From the NCBI GenBank assembly GCA_947561715.1, contig OX387198.1, positions 11,408,001-11,472,000 of the forward strand: a stretch of DNA of 64,000 nt, in the 5' to 3' direction. The notes beneath the pieces were generated by a model. That model searched no databases. It was given only the letters and a program-made list of their open reading frames with translations, and had not been told where the DNA came from. Within the stretch, counting starts at the first letter, position 1; each line of letters starts with the position of its first letter. This DNA is from Ascidia mentula (Eukaryota > Chordata > Ascidiacea > Phlebobranchia > Ascidiidae). The position numbers were made by a program, and so were the translations under genes. Below are positions 1 through 12,900 of this stretch, piece after piece.

Positions 1-1461
1 CATTACCAACATTTGAAGCATTTCAGTCTGTGGAAAATGCAGCATCACGACCTTGGACGATCGCAGGTGAGTGTTTACTGGTGGCGAATTTATTAAATTC
101 AGCTGTATGATTTGCATGACAAGTTTGCTTGGCCATATGCTGGAATTTATTTCGTATAGGTGATTGGGACTTTGAATCATTTGGCAGTTTATTGTACGGG
201 CAATGCGTTGGATTCCTTCAGGAGTCTTCCGCTTTTCAAGCCATTCCAACGTACCTGCCCAAATAGTTTTAATCTCAGTAGTTCGCTCGGCCAGCTTTTC
301 TACTTTCTTGGCCATGGAATGTGCTTCACTCAAGTCTTTCTTTGGTTGATGGGTTTGAATTGAGATTTGCCCTGGCATACTGGGTGGATTAGAGGTTGGC
401 ACCGGATTGTGCATGATTGGTCCACTCTGTGAATTGAAAGCAGTGCTTGCTTGAACTTTAGTTCCACTGTTACTAGATACATTTCCTTGTTGGTCCATTG
501 GCAAACTCTTCACCTCCAAAGCATGAGGGTTTTCAGGTTTTGTAAAACCAAAAGAGGTTGTTGTTGTTGCAGAAGAAGTTTGGGGAAATATAGCTTGGTT
601 GTCCAAAGGCAGGTTGCTCACATTGCCCTGCACTGAACTGGTATTTTGGGTATTGTTCAACATTGTTTCTGGTGGAGGAACACTGGTTAACGTTGGTTGG
701 CTTGTTGATATAGTAACTTCCATTACAGCCATGTCGTCTTCTGTTTTAATTACATGTGCATCATCACCACAACTTTCAGTAATTGGAACAGGCTCTTTAT
801 CAGTAGGTAGCTTAAATCCACCAACTAAAACAAAGTGTCTTTTGTCCTGTGCAAAGTTCAGTAGTTGAGAGCCCCCATTGTTGGATTGGAGGTATATCTG
901 TTGCAGCTCAGAAATGTGTCTTGGTGAAATAATAGACATCTTTACATTAAGCTCATGCAACTTGCTCACTATTTCATTTCCAGTACAGCCTGAAAACTCA
1001 TAGCTCTCCATGCAAGGGGCCTGGTAAGGTGGTGTGTTAGACACAAGCAAGCAAAACCGCTCCACATCATTCGAAGAATTACGACAATCTTTTAAATCAA
1101 TAAAAAGTTGCAAAGCTGTAGCTAGGCCCTCAGTAATATGACTGTAATGTTCGCTTCCCCCGCCTATGAAGTTAATTGAGTCCAAAAGCTTGACAAAATC
1201 ATTTACTCTTCTAGTCGGAGCATAACATTGTGTCAAGGACTCTGGTGATCTATCCGCAGAGTGAAACAGAACCAAACCATACCGGTTTCCATCACCATTA
1301 CTGACCAATTCTGTATTGGGCTTTGTTAGCTGATGAAAGTGTTTAATTGCAGGGAGAAGATAAAGTTTCTTGATAGAATCCCAATGTGAAATCATATTTG
1401 CAGTGGATTCTGCAACAACCACCAGTTGCACAGGTGAACTGGCTTCTTCCTTTGCAGTCAT
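1..1461 (-). CDS. MED25: Mediator complex subunit 25 (N-terminal 487 residues; runs off left edge)
   Basis: MED25 is the Mediator subunit that carries a von Willebrand A (VWA) domain, which docks it to Mediator, and an activator-binding (ACID) domain. Reading leftward from the ATG at 1459-1461, one frame stays open to base 1, so the N-terminal part is a single exon. Residues about 10-215 match the MED25 VWA domain, with family-typical stretches such as YLLPAIKHF, the GGGSEHYSHITEGLATALQLF region and LVSNTPPY. A Ser/Thr/Pro/Gln-rich linker follows. From about residue 415 the segment IWAGTLEWLEK, then WPSKLVMQII, matches the start of the ACID domain, which continues outside the window. The start is the first ATG and directly precedes the VWA domain. 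The gene is head-to-head with MAX. Confidence 0.95.
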   Translation of the reverse strand, partial: MTAKEEASSPVQLVVVAESTANMISHWDSIKKLYLLPAIKHFHQLTKPNTELVSNGDGNRYGLVLFHSADRSPESLTQCYAPTRRVNDFVKLLDSINFIGGGSEHYSHITEGLATALQLFIDLKDCRNSSNDVERFCLLVSNTPPYQAPCMESYEFSGCTGNEIVSKLHELNVKMSIISPRHISELQQIYLQSNNGGSQLLNFAQDKRHFVLVGGFKLPTDKEPVPITESCGDDAHVIKTEDDMAVMEVTISTSQPTLTSVPPPETMLNNTQNTSSVQGNVSNLPLDNQAIFPQTSSATTTTSFGFTKPENPHALEVKSLPMDQQGNVSSNSGTKVQASTAFNSQSGPIMHNPVPTSNPPSMPGQISIQTHQPKKDLSEAHSMAKKVEKLAERTTEIKTIWAGTLEWLEKRKTPEGIQRIARTINCQMIQSPNHLYEINSSIWPSKLVMQIIQLNLINSPPVNTHLRSSKVVMLHFPQTEMLQMLVM

Positions 1462-2340
1462 TTTGAGATGGTTGTCAGAACGTTGCAACAATCGTTAAAA
1501 AATTCTATAAAAAATACACAATGTAGCCTATCAGTAATATAATACACAGTATCAACCCAATGGTGGAATTGTGACACGACACGTCGACGTCGACACCTAT
1601 AAGACTGGTCTTCATACCAATACACAATCCAAAACCAAAAAATAAACTACCTCGTAGGTAATGCATTGATTGGTGTTACAGGTATGTAACGCGACTAACG
1701 AGTGTCAGTCCTGTTCCCCATTTGGTTTGGCCAACACTGTTAGCACTTGCGCTTCTACCTCAGTGTTCTATCACTGTGACGTCATACTCGGCAGCAGCTG
1801 ATGATCAACACATGCTAATACTAATACATACATAGCGCTACTGAATTTAAGTTCACTTTTGTAACATAACAAAAATGAAATAAATAGATCGAAGTTAAAA
1901 AATATATCCAACATGATATGCTATGACACGAAAGAATACCGAGTTTCGTGTGAGCTCATGTTACTGTGTAACTTAAGTTGAGTTTCAATGCTGGTTGTTA
2001 GTTATATAAGTGCCAATAGTATATTTATGTGATCACGTGGATACACATCAAGTTTCGCTTCCCGTTTTTTCAATTTGTTTTGTTGTATTTTCCAAGCATG
2101 TAGGCTATATCAAAAGCAGTCAAGCGTTACGCGCAAGCGTAACACGAGTTTTTCCTTGTCCTAGTCTTGCTATAAATCAACGGATGTATACATTTGTCAC
2201 AACTGTAAGTTGGCAACTGGTAGTTTAAGACTTCATGTTGGTAGCGCGCCGTTAACCTAAAATTGTTTCCCGGTAATAATTTATGTATATGGTTGAAGGC
2301 AGTCCTGAAAAGGGGTGCACAAAATAAACGCAAAGCTGGA
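1462..2340. promoter_or_regulatory. Shared MED25/MAX upstream spacer
   Basis: About 0.9 kb separates the MED25 start codon from the MAX 5' exon, so both promoters must lie here. No coding frame was recognised. The clearest motif is a perfect CRE-type palindrome at 1777-1784, and a CGTCGAC-rich patch lies near 1580. Promoter activity is inferred from position only. Confidence 0.5.
1777..1784. promoter_or_regulatory. CRE-like palindrome TGACGTCA
   Basis: This is a full 8-bp consensus binding site for CREB/ATF-type bZIP factors, located between two divergent genes. Such a site in a shared housekeeping promoter is plausible, but one 8-mer can also occur by chance. Confidence 0.35.
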
Positions 2341-2342
2341 TC

Positions 2343-4443
2343 ACAAATATACAAAATGCTTTGATGATGACAGGGAGGTGGATGTCGACAGTGATGTAAA
2401 TATGGTTTGTGTCTTTTTGTATCTTGATATTTTATATATACATCTTAAAATTATGGTTAAAGCCTACCTCAATATGTTTTGTTAAAACTAATATAAAAGT
2501 GTAGGAAAAGCAATATTTCTCGTTTAATCAAGTGAAGTGTTGAAATGTAACATATTGAGCACATATCGCATTAATGTAAGAAGCATTATGTTATATTCCA
2601 AACCAAACTGGAAAATATGTAGTGGCAGGGGTGATTTGCAAACACTTTATATTCTTATTGGCAGTCAGCTGGGAAAAAGATAACTGATAAACCTACCTTA
2701 GATAAACTGACCAGACTGGAAAAAGTGTCAAAAATTTACAGATAATCATGCGAAAAAATGTTGTGATCGTCCGCGCAAAACGTTGTGATTGGCCGCGCAA
2801 TTAAGGATCGCCGAAACAAAATCCTCCGCGCAAAACACAAACTTTCCACTCTGGTAAACTGTTAGGGTTTCCAAGGCTTCTCGACAATCACTTTTGGTTC
2901 TAAGCTTGTCCATCCCATTAATATACCGTGCAATCTGCTATTTTTGATTAGTTTTAGTGGGAGAATAAACTATATTATCATTATTATGTTGCTGCCTGGC
3001 ATATCGTATTTTATTTAATTGTAAACGTCTGTGAATAAAAGGTATGTTACATTGTGCCACAAAAACAGATAAATTAAAATATGGTACATTATTATATGAA
3101 AATGTTTGTTATTTCATGCATCTCTGTTGTTGGAAAAAGATCTTTTCAGTATGGGTTACACTTTATGTGTTTTATTTTCAACATAACTGAATCATTCTGC
3201 AACACAGTTTGTTACTGATGCTGCCAGAAATCAACACTTTAAAAATATATTTACAAATTGAAAAGACTGTTAGAAAAAAATTGTTACAAATTAGCAAGCT
3301 GCTGACATCTTATTTGCACAAAATTGTTTTGCATATTATTTGAACAGCATGTGGTGCAATGTTTGTCAGGCAGCCTTTGTTTACTTTCCACATGAAATGG
3401 TTACGTGATCAAGTACCCCAGTCATTATACTCTTTGTTTTTATTAGATGGAGGATGACAAGAACGGCATGTCGACTGGTGTAAGTGCAGCAAAGAGTTTG
3501 TTGCAACTCTGGTGGCTATAAACAAATATATATATTTTATAGCTTAGTAAACGATCACACCACAATGCTTTGGAAAGAAAAAGAAGAGACCACATAAAGG
3601 AAAGCTTTAATGGGCTAAGAGATTCAGTGCCGTCTTTGCAAGGGGAAAAGGTAAATCCCTTAGCTAAAACTTTTTATTTCATATTTATTTCATATTATCT
3701 GTAAAAAATTACTGCTCCTTTGCTTTAAAAAAAAATTGGCAGGTGGGTTGAAATCCGGGCCAGTATAAAGTGGACAAACAAATTACAGTTTATTAGCTAA
3801 TCTATTTACAACAAATGAAGTTTAATGCTGCTCCCAGCGTAAAAAGGTGCATGAAATTTCATTTTACTGAAGTACGAGCAGTGCTTTTACAAGTAACGCT
3901 AATTCATACCAAACCCTGGCGGGCCAGATTTGGCCCCTGGGCTGGGGTTTGCTATGTCTGGACTAAAACCTAGCACCAGGGTTGGCCTTAGCTAGAACTA
4001 TACTTAATGATATAGTTGGTAGGTTCCCAAGGCTCCATCTGCCTCTTGGCCTTCTGTCTTTATGTATTATATATACAATATTCTCTGTATGATAAGTTTA
4101 GGTTTTGGTTACCTCCATGACTATGTCTTATGATGCAAGTTATCTTTGCTAGGCATCGAGAGCTCAAATCCTAAATAAAGCCACCGAATACATACAGGAT
4201 ATGACCAATCGGAATTCTGGTCATAAACAGGATATTGATAACTTGAAAAGACAAAACAATCAGCTCGAACACAGAAGTGAGTTGTTTTGCAATAACACTT
4301 TTACTTGTGCCAGCAAGGGTGGTTGTTAATGTTTATTTCTTTCAGTTCTTGCCCTTGAAAAAGCCAAACGTGAAGGTTTGTTTTCGACCAATCAGCCAAC
4401 AACTTTACAGGAACCAATGGAAACGGGCCGGGACAGTTCATAG
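2343..4443 (+). CDS. MAX: MAX bHLH-leucine zipper transcription factor
   Basis: MAX is the obligate dimer partner of MYC and MXD proteins at E-box DNA. Coding exons are 3447-3479, 3543-3650, 4153-4276 and 4346-4443, giving 120 residues from the ATG at 3447. An upstream exon ending at 2395 (donor GTAAAT) encodes an acidic stretch [11 protein letters not shown] that corresponds to the acidic start of human MAX. The basic region [14 protein letters not shown] has the E-box-contacting His, Glu and Arg. Helix 2 begins [14 protein letters not shown], and the zipper has [10 protein letters not shown] with the family's Gln-Asn pair. The second exon sits where human MAX has its alternatively spliced 9-residue insert. 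The tail after the zipper is much shorter than in human MAX (about 150-160 residues in total). The acidic exon has no in-frame ATG as read (see findings), so the true start is uncertain. Confidence 0.93.
2760..2835. repeat. Short diverged repeats with CCGCGCAA core
   Basis: Two adjacent 22-bp units, 2760-2781 and 2782-2803, share GTTGTGAT and CCGCGCAA. A further CCGCGCAAAAC copy lies at about 2825-2836. They lie in the first MAX intron in otherwise AT-rich DNA. Confidence 0.45.
3735..3985. repeat. Possible hAT-type MITE remnant
   Basis: The third MAX intron contains GGGCCAG and GGCCAGATTTGGCCCC blocks with internal inverted symmetry, a pattern often seen at ends of non-autonomous hAT elements. 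No clean terminal repeats or target duplication could be fixed, so the limits are approximate. Confidence 0.25.
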
Positions 4444-5347
4444 CCATAGCTTGGTGCAATGTGTCACCAAAAACACTGGATATTTAACATTTCAAACATG
4501 ATTTATCGTGCACATAGTTACAGATATATTTCCTATATTTTTTATACTCGTCAGATGAACCAAGATGGAAGGGAACACCAAAGATAACCATATGTTGACA
4601 AAAAAAGTTTGTTAAGGGGCCACATACATTTCATGTCTCCTATAATCTCCTGTACTATTTATCCGTGTTCAATACCTGGGTTTTCTGTTTCAGATTTATA
4701 TGTATGATCAAAACTACACAAATTTGTTATCTTGCTTCGTACAACGACTATGTTTTTAGCTGTTAATAGTGACCGGACAACAATTTGGCAACACTAGTCG
4801 ATCCATTATCTACATGTTACGCTGTATGGCAAGTTTTGATTTTTGTCATATTTTGACAAAAAATGTGTGTTTTGCTGATGCGCTAATGCCAATAGGCAAA
4901 ACTAACCCATCTTATCAGTTGGGTTTAAATGCTAACAAACATTCTGGTGCATAGATTATTAAAACGTGTTAAAACTCTTGTTCTGTTCAATTTCATTTCA
5001 ACAACAAAATTCCAACATGTTTTAGTGTATTGGGCACCTCAAAATTTTCAACATTGTTTTTCCTTCCATTTTGTGCCTTTCTATCACCTTGATTCCAGCG
5101 ATTACATGTTTCTGAAACCAAAAATGTTTGGAGGGAAAGCACCAGATGTGCACACAGTTAATAAAGAAAACCTAGTCATGAGGAAGATCTTTTGTGGGTA
5201 TTCTTGAAACCTAATAATACAACAATTTGAACAAAAAAATCAATAGTTGCAATGGTCACGTCTGTTTGGAGAGTCTACATGTACTCATTGGCTTGATATT
5301 GTAGGTTAATTGAGATGAAAGGTTTCCAACCAACTAAGAAAACATAT
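4444..5347. other. Convergent spacer between MAX and REXO4
   Basis: This stretch holds the 3' untranslated regions of both genes. A plus-strand AATAAA occurs at 5160-5165 but is over 700 bp beyond the MAX stop. Short open frames here show no recognisable protein features. Confidence 0.5.
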
Positions 5348-6914
5348 TCATGTCCGCCCCTGCATGGACTTAATTTTTTCGTCTGCATTAAACTTTTTCT
5401 TCTGATTTTTGCTTAAAAAGGTTTTTGGCGCTTCTGCCTCCCACTGTTTTTTGAACATGGTGTAAAGCCTCATAGCAGCTTGGGCATCCTGAACAGAACT
5501 GTGCTCCCCTTTTTGAACCTGGACCCCCAGAATTTTGGAGCAGAGTACTCTCAGAGCAGGAGACTTCCCACCAACCATTGTTTTAAATGGTTTGTACCTG
5601 AGTTAAGATATTGGTTTTGTGACTGAATTTTTAATCAAGGATGTCTACATTTAAACCTACCTGGCTGTGTCCCTAACACACTTTTTGGGATGATCAAGAA
5701 ACAAAACTTTCATGTCGTTCCACAAGGCATGGCCCACCAAAATTCTCCCTTGCAGAATATCTGAAACTTCTTTTTGTACAACTTCAAATTCCTCAGCGTT
5801 TTCAAGATCTACTGGCCTTACACCACTAAGACAAGCAATAGGATACACTGTTAATGCCAATGTAATGTTAGTTTTTATCTTAACACAAATCTTAATTAGC
5901 CAATTATTTACTCCCATGGCTTGGGCTCCTACCTGACAAATGTTCTGTAATCAGTAACTTCTTCCCGTGACTTGACAAATTTGTCATAAATGCATTTTCC
6001 AAAAAGATTGACAAGTGAAACTCGAGCAAGAACAGATTCTCTTCCACTTTCACCAACTCCCACCATTTCACAATCCATTGCAACTGCCTAAAAAGACCCA
6101 ATGTCTGAATCACATGTTTAAGTTATCCAAGCCAAGGTGTTCCTAATTTTCCTTTTTTAGAATCTTTTTTTGTCATATGAATTTTTCCACCTAATCGGTG
6201 TGGAAGGTATAATGAAAAGCAAAAAATAAACAACCTAGGCTTTAATCACAAACTTAGATTAGGCCTTTTTGTTGTGTGATCCATAGACCCCAGTTTAGGA
6301 AACCCTGATCTATATTGAGCAACGCCATAGACTCCCAGGGATTCACAAAAAATTTAGTATGTTACATTTACCTTTGTTAATCCACCAAATGCATTTGATT
6401 TCACCAGTTTCTTAGCTGTGTGGCTCGTTTCCATCCGGGAAGCTTTTTTCGACACTATATTGAGCATGTTTGCACTGTCAGTATCCGCTTCCATAATGTC
6501 CTCGATTGGTATATCATCAAACCATATATCCACATCTTTTCCACTTCCCAATGATTTTCCATTTTTGCCATTAATGTTTTTATTATTTCCCCCTTTCTTG
6601 TGTTTGGGACTGGAATTAGTAGTTTTATTTTTTAACTCTGTTTTCATCACGCCAGTGTTTGATTTACTGTTCGGAGGCGTATCGTTTGAAATACTGACAT
6701 GTGTTTTCTTTGTCTTTTTAGCATTTGTTTCTTTATCTAAGACAAGTAATTTTCTTTTTCTATGTATTTCCTTGGAGTTCTCAGGTGATGATTCAATTGT
6801 TTCCTTTTGTTTGTTTTTTATCTTGTTGTCGGAAATTTCCTTTTCAAGAGCTTTCCAATTTTCTGAACAACTGGCGTGTTTCTTGCCCACTTTAGTAGTC
6901 TTTGGCTTACCCAT
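5348..6914 (-). CDS. REXO4: RNA exonuclease 4 (REXO4), DEDDh 3'-5' exonuclease
   Basis: REXO4 proteins are nucleolar DEDDh exonucleases related to yeast Rex4, which acts in pre-rRNA processing. Coding exons read 6914-6372, 6087-5933, 5825-5661 and 5597-5348, with phases that join cleanly into 370 residues. Residues 1-180 are Lys-rich and of low complexity, with several possible nuclear or nucleolar localisation signals. The nuclease domain follows, with ExoI DCEMVGVG (D186, E188), Exo[13 protein letters not shown] (D270) and Exo[11 protein letters not shown] (H320, D325). All five catalytic residues are present. Family stretches [16 protein letters not shown] and ILGVQVQ are also present. The start ATG at 6912-6914 opens the basic region. 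The gene converges on MAX. Length is close to human REXO4 (about 420 residues). Confidence 0.95.
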
Positions 6915-7573
6915 GTTAATCCCTGGTTACAGCTAAATATTAAAAAACAAAGAAATGTTACTAAATAATCCCTTTTCACGCATTTTTATAACGAAACGAG
7001 ACCGTCGCCCATATTCGCCATGCTCTAGTGCATTTTTCGCACGCATGACCGCACTTACGGTGACATGTGAGAGACAGGTTGCCTGTCGCTGGGATTCCGT
7101 GTCGTTTAAAAAATATCAACAATCCCGCAAAACGGATTTTTATCAATTTATGTAAAAACTGAGATTAAAATATTAAAAACACATTGTAAATGATTCAATT
7201 GTCTCAAAACAGAATATTTGTCGAAAATTTTTTACCCGGATTTATTGCCGGTTCGGTTTTTAAATTATTTTCCGGTGGGAGTTTCCGTAAACTTTTTACT
7301 CAATAGGTCCAGTTTCACAAAACTGTTTTATTCGCCGCGTGCACCTATAAATATTGTGCAAAATATTTCTATAATGTTTGTCCACAACATGGTTTTCTTA
7401 CAGCACCACGGCCGACTTGTTACGCATATCATATTCAAAGCACGAATTTAAATGCAGGTAGCTTCGTACCAAGTTGTACTTCTCCATATGAGGTAAACTA
7501 ACCTGAAAAATCGGATTTATCTCCAATTGTACAAGCTCACAGCGACTGCAACCAAGCAAAATAACATCTAGCA

Positions 7574-7640
7574 TATTGGTTCTCCCAAACTTGTCCTGGC
7601 GGACCCCTTTTATGATGGCAAAATTCCGGTTCTGCCATAT
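7574..7640 (+). repeat. hAT-type transposon end fragment
   Basis: The segment GGTTCTCCCAAACTTG, then CCTGGCGGACCCCTTTT, matches the block at 28786-28850 with few differences. The GGTTCTC-AAAC-CGGACCCC layout is typical of non-autonomous hAT termini. The rest of the element was not identified. Confidence 0.45.
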
Positions 7641-7726
7641 TTTTCAAGACTTCTAGCCCACAACACAAAAAGTCTTCTTATGAAATAATACAGTTCGTCA
7701 TATTTTCACATACTATCTATGTAGAT

Positions 7727-8244
7727 CAGTGTTTCTCAAACTTTTTTTCTTCAACGCCCCCCAAAACACCTTAATCATTTAACAACGCCCAACAGAACAG
7801 ACAAAAAACATAACGAATTTATTTGTTGCTTGTCAATTAATGCGATGGGTGACGTTGGTGGAATGACCACCAATTTCGGCTGATTTCTAATATTTCAATA
7901 CCAAACTCTAGTTAAAAACATGTAACCATACCACCGAACAGCAATTATTTAGCGTTGGTTGATGACACATTGTGACATACATAAAATTCATTGTGACGTC
8001 ATAATCAATAACTTTTAGCACATTTTTGTGGTTGCGTACCACTTGGAGGTAAAACAGTTTCGTCGTGTGCACCTTATTGAGTGTTACAAAGTAACCTAGG
8101 GGATGAACTATACAAAATTTTGAAATCAGTTACGATTTGTTAAATTCGAACTATACCCGTAAATTACGGAAAGGTGCTCACGTACCACCAGAAATGCGGT
8201 TGCGTACTACTAGTGGTACACGTACCACCGGTTGGGAAACACTG
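7727..8244. repeat. Candidate hAT-like MITE (about 520 bp)
   Basis: The left end starts CAGTGTTTCTCAAAC. The right end, read on the minus strand from 8244, starts CAGTGTTTCCCAACCGG, giving imperfect terminal inverted repeats of about 15 bp. The inner right end has GTGGTACG-type motifs common in hAT derivatives. No matching 8-bp flanking duplication is visible and no transposase frame is present, so it is non-autonomous and eroded, or the limits are slightly off. Confidence 0.45.
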
Positions 8245-9985
8245 ACTTGCGGTATAAGAGAAAATTTGCCATGTCAGCAAGCGCCCATTTATTACCTAGC
8301 GCCCCGCCCGTTTGGTCTCCAGGAAATAACTATGGTGTTTCAAACCTGAGCAAAGTCCATGGCAATATTGCTACGAGGTGACCATGTGAGCTGAATGCAA
8401 AGCCTACTTTGGTCTATTACGACTAGTTTGCATTATGCCCATAATGCCGACTATGCTCACGATGACATTTTTAAGGTACCTTATAGCTTCGGTATTGAAT
8501 TGTCACAAACGTATTATTTGACTGTATAAGACAGGGATCTTAAACACGCGGTCCATTAGGCATTTTGAAAATATTGGTATAGGTGCAAGTGCCCGACCAA
8601 CATGTAATCATGATACATATATTTTTCCAAGTCAGAATAACTGGAAATCAATACAAGGCGTTAACGCAGTATGTAACAGCTTTTTCTGGTATCAACTACT
8701 AAGCTATATCTGTCTTTATGATACATGCACGTATGAAACATGTTTTACCCAACAAAGGTCAACATATTTTTGTGTGCACAGCTTAGCACGAGAATATTTT
8801 TACAACTTAAACCTAACATGCAAACTGACATTCGGCGTTCAAACGGTTGTCCACTTTTGCAATAATTTCATGAAGTACAGGCAGATTCCATTGAGAGGCA
8901 AGTTTACATTTTTGTTTATTTCGTTTTTTTTTTATTACAAAATGGTAAACCGCTCAAACCGTTTTAGGGTTCGTGGTAGACTCGTTTTGGTTTGGGAGCT
9001 GGTCACCTACGTCAATGCCATCTTCATATTTTTGCGTTTAAAATTGTTTAGAATTGGCGATTTCCAACTAAATGTTAACTTACCTTGAATTTCTATTCCG
9101 TTGAAAGCAAATAACATTTGTTTATACTTGCTTGGATTTGCCATTTTACCCAATTCAACCTACTTATTTGTCCCTGTGCATAATCCAGCCCACTAGTTAT
9201 TATAAATAAGTCGACGTTATTTAAAAAAATACAGCCAAAACGCCTGCCACACAAATATACATGTTTTTACGTTTTGGGCTTCTTTCGATCCAAATTTTTG
9301 CGAGGCCCAGTTTTTAATATAACTGTATTTGTAACGGTTAAGAAACATGTCGATTATCAAACAATTAACCGACTTAGCAACGTCGTTATGTGGCCATTTG
9401 GTTACTATAACACATCTGCTGAGGTCAGTAACGAAGTCAACCATAATCCAAACAAAAAAGAAACGCCCATGTTAGCCAACAAGTTTTAGTTATTCTGTTA
9501 CAAAGTTCATAAAATGACACGAAATCCCGCCCTGAATTGTAAATTGACTAACTTCGCATTTCATCCCCAAAGCGTAATCTGTTATAACAATCCCAACCAC
9601 ATTTACATTTAAACATAAATGTTAACAATATACGTATCCATTAGGTGCAGCGCACTCTTGTGGGTCTGGCGTAAAGGACTTCTTTATATGGCAAACGGAT
9701 ATTGAGATCGTACCAGCAAGTACGAGATGAGGTGTGCCTCAAAACTTGTATCTGTATACGAGTTGCTTTGGCACCACAAAAAATCATAAAGTCTCCCCCA
9801 CAACATGCACGGGGCAAAGAGCAAAGGAAAAAGCGTGACTTTCAGGCTTGAGCATTGGGTTAGAATGCAGCACACAAGATTGGGTTAATCTTGCTGCGAT
9901 TAATTAGAAGGCATAGATGTACACGAGCACAAAGGACAAACTCAAACATCATGACATGCAAAGGAGCGCTACAAAACACCGCAAA

Positions 9986-12900
9986 TTATTCAGAGGCCGC
10001 GGCCGTTTCATTTCCATGGCTTTCCACGTCATTGTCCTCCTTGGATTCCTGGCACTGTGTAAGCGTATATTGGGTAAGTGATGCTTCCTCTTGGCACTAT
10101 AACCATTCATAAAGAGTTAGACACGGGAAATATATATAACTATGACTTAATAAAACGTTTTTCCCCGAAAATTGAGTTTTATTATTATAGTGAAAGTTGA
10201 ATTACGTTTTATATTTACAACAAAATATATAAATTACATATACTATAATATTTACATACGTTCAACCCAATGCGGACATTGCAAACCACTGACAACGGCT
10301 GTATCCAAAGGTCAATACCATTCTCGTGAAAAAATATGCTCTTTACCTCCCAGAAGATTTCATCCTCGTACAGTTCGTCGGTAACAAGATTGTCCCATAC
10401 GGGAATCTTCAGCAGGAATCCAGTCAGTGTTCCGCCAACCAATGCCAAACCAAGACCTGCGGCCATCGCTGCAACCTGGAAACCTCCTTGCGTGCCACCC
10501 GTTCTGTGACGTAACAAAGCGACCTTTATTCTCTTGACCTAGTTAGGGCTCAGCACTCACACGGTCATAGTTTTGCATTATGTATTTTTTTTGAAACGGA
10601 AACGCCATCTGTGCATAGCGTGCAACGCTGATGCATAGATAAATACTTAACATTCCGAACTTTCATTACTCAGCTGCACTGCACCCAAAAGCGAGTTGCA
10701 AGTGCAGTGTAAGAACGAGATTTCGACAATGATGTAAGTTTCGAAATTGGGCAGAGCCCCTTACAAATGGACTTCACTCCAATCCCAATCAAGCGAGTCG
10801 GGGTGGCGAGATTCTCTAGGGACTCGTGTAACGATTTGGAAGCGGAACTGTTGTCTTACCTCGATCCGTTAGATTGCCCAAGGATCGCCCAAGTGATGCC
10901 GCTGGCCAAAGCCCCAAGAATTCCTGGCATTCCGTGCAAGTTATGCACTCCGCATGTGTCGTGCAACTTGATGGTGCGCAAGAGCAAGGGCTGTCGGAAT
11001 TTAGAGTTGTTTGTTATGTTTACTTCTGTCTTAATCTCGTTAAACCCTTATCTCCGGTATGTGCTGTAGAAAATGGTATGTTTGTAGTGTTAAACCGTAG
11101 TTTTTAGAAACGGTTGGTTTCCCCCAGGTAGACGGTGTTCGAGCTGCAGCATTTGCGATGCCTATATGGTAAAGACTCGGACAAAAGATGTATCGAATTC
11201 TTTTTAACTTCTTTCGTTTGCCTCCAAAAAACAACGAATGCACGAAAATGCTTTCGTTGAAACATTTTGGGGCAACCGCAAGACACAGCTCAATTCGTCA
11301 AAATTATGATTTAATTCATAAAAATCGTGTTTTTCATTGTCCAGATTGATTTTCTATCTTTCAAGGACAGAAAGACGCAAAATAAGGGTAACTATCGAGA
11401 GGCGCACCTGTAGATATTTGTAACCAAGGGTAGAAAGAATGGCAGCTGCTGTTCCGATAAGAAGTGCTCCGAACGGGTGTACCACGAGGTCCGCACTTGC
11501 TCCCATGGCAACTCCTCCAGCCAAAGTCGCGTTTTGAATGTGGACCTGCATGTACAAAACGTGCCGATTTTTAGTATAGAGGCAAGTTTTTAATGGCCAT
11601 ATTTGACCGCGTTTGGTCCATACGACCACAAATTTTAGCCGAAGTGTAAGGTATAGATTTCACGGCAAAGTTGATCTTTAACGCAGTTTTTGTTCAACGG
11701 ACTTGAACGCGTTATGGAACAAGGCCTTCCCTAATAAGCAAATACCTGCTCATAGACCGTGCCTTAATTATACCTAAATGCAACCAACCACTTACCATAT
11801 CCAGTTTCCCTTTTTTGTCCACAGCAGTTGAAATAGCGAAAGTGGTGACGGTGCAGGCGGCCAAGCTTAAAACAGTGTTGATGATAGCACGTTGACGATC
11901 AGCGCCTTCCACTGGTCCGGCATTGAAACTTGGCCAGTAGAGCCAGAGAAATAGTGTGCCTGAGAAATAGATCAAAACACTGGAAATTTGTGCTATCACG
12001 TCACTTGTGAATCGCGTGCAAAGATGATAATTATAAGTAACACAGCTGTTGCGCAAATTCAATCCTTTAATTTTAATTTCATGCCATATAATTAGACAAC
12101 GTCAGTGTTTCTCATTATTTCTTGATGCAGACTACTGTTGCAAAAATTGCGGGTCTCAATATCTCGTTAGCTAGTAGGTACGCTTTTTGCACTGATTGTG
12201 TTCACACGTATTTTTCACCTTGTAGCCCAGTCGAAAACTGCGCTATGGTTCACTGGCTGACAAACTACAAGGGGAGTTGTACAGAAGTTTCAAATTTTGG
12301 TCACACAGAATGCAAGCTTTGGCCCCCAAAACATTTTTTATCAGCATCGATAGAAAAAGCTCGATTATTTGAACATTAAGTCATTCCTTTCAATTTCACA
12401 TTGCATAAAATACCCCTGAACTTTCTCCCATAGTTTAAGTCAGTAACATAATTAATTCACGTGAAAATTGAATTACAGTGTGGAGCCCGATGAAACCTCG
12501 AAGGTGATGGAGTCGGCATCAAATTGCTTATGACGAAACCACATTTGTATCATGTTCGCATCAGGCGTGGTTTATTCAGAGTTGATAAAATCTTTCAAAT
12601 ATATGATGAAAAAAAGTTGGTTGTTTAATTCTTCATAATATAACGAGTCGAGCGGCTGGCGATTATTTTTTGTCCAGTAATCCAAGGCGCGTATTGGCAT
12701 GCTAGCGTGGAGATAACGAGTTTACCGATATTATCGCAGAAAAGTTGGCAGGTAGACAAGCACACTTTTCGCACGCGATGTACAGGAAGATACGCTAAGT
12801 TACGGCGTCAGAATCACGTGATAGGTTAGTCGTATGCTTTCTTACCTATCATAGCGAAGATATCCGAATGATATTCAGATCCTTCCTTGTCGTGATCGGT

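Larger units (their letters stand above)
6915..9985. other. Repeat-bearing spacer between REXO4 and the first Rh gene
   Basis: About 3 kb lies between the REXO4 start and the 3' end of the minus-strand Rh gene. I see no supported gene. It contains hAT-type terminal sequences (7574-7640 and 7727-8244) and several short open frames in AT-rich DNA that look like chance. The REXO4 promoter must lie at its left end. Confidence 0.6.

Noticed and set aside
8137-8349. 70-residue open frame with a Thr/Arg-rich peptide
   Set aside because: It overlaps the right end of the hAT-like element and has no protein features.
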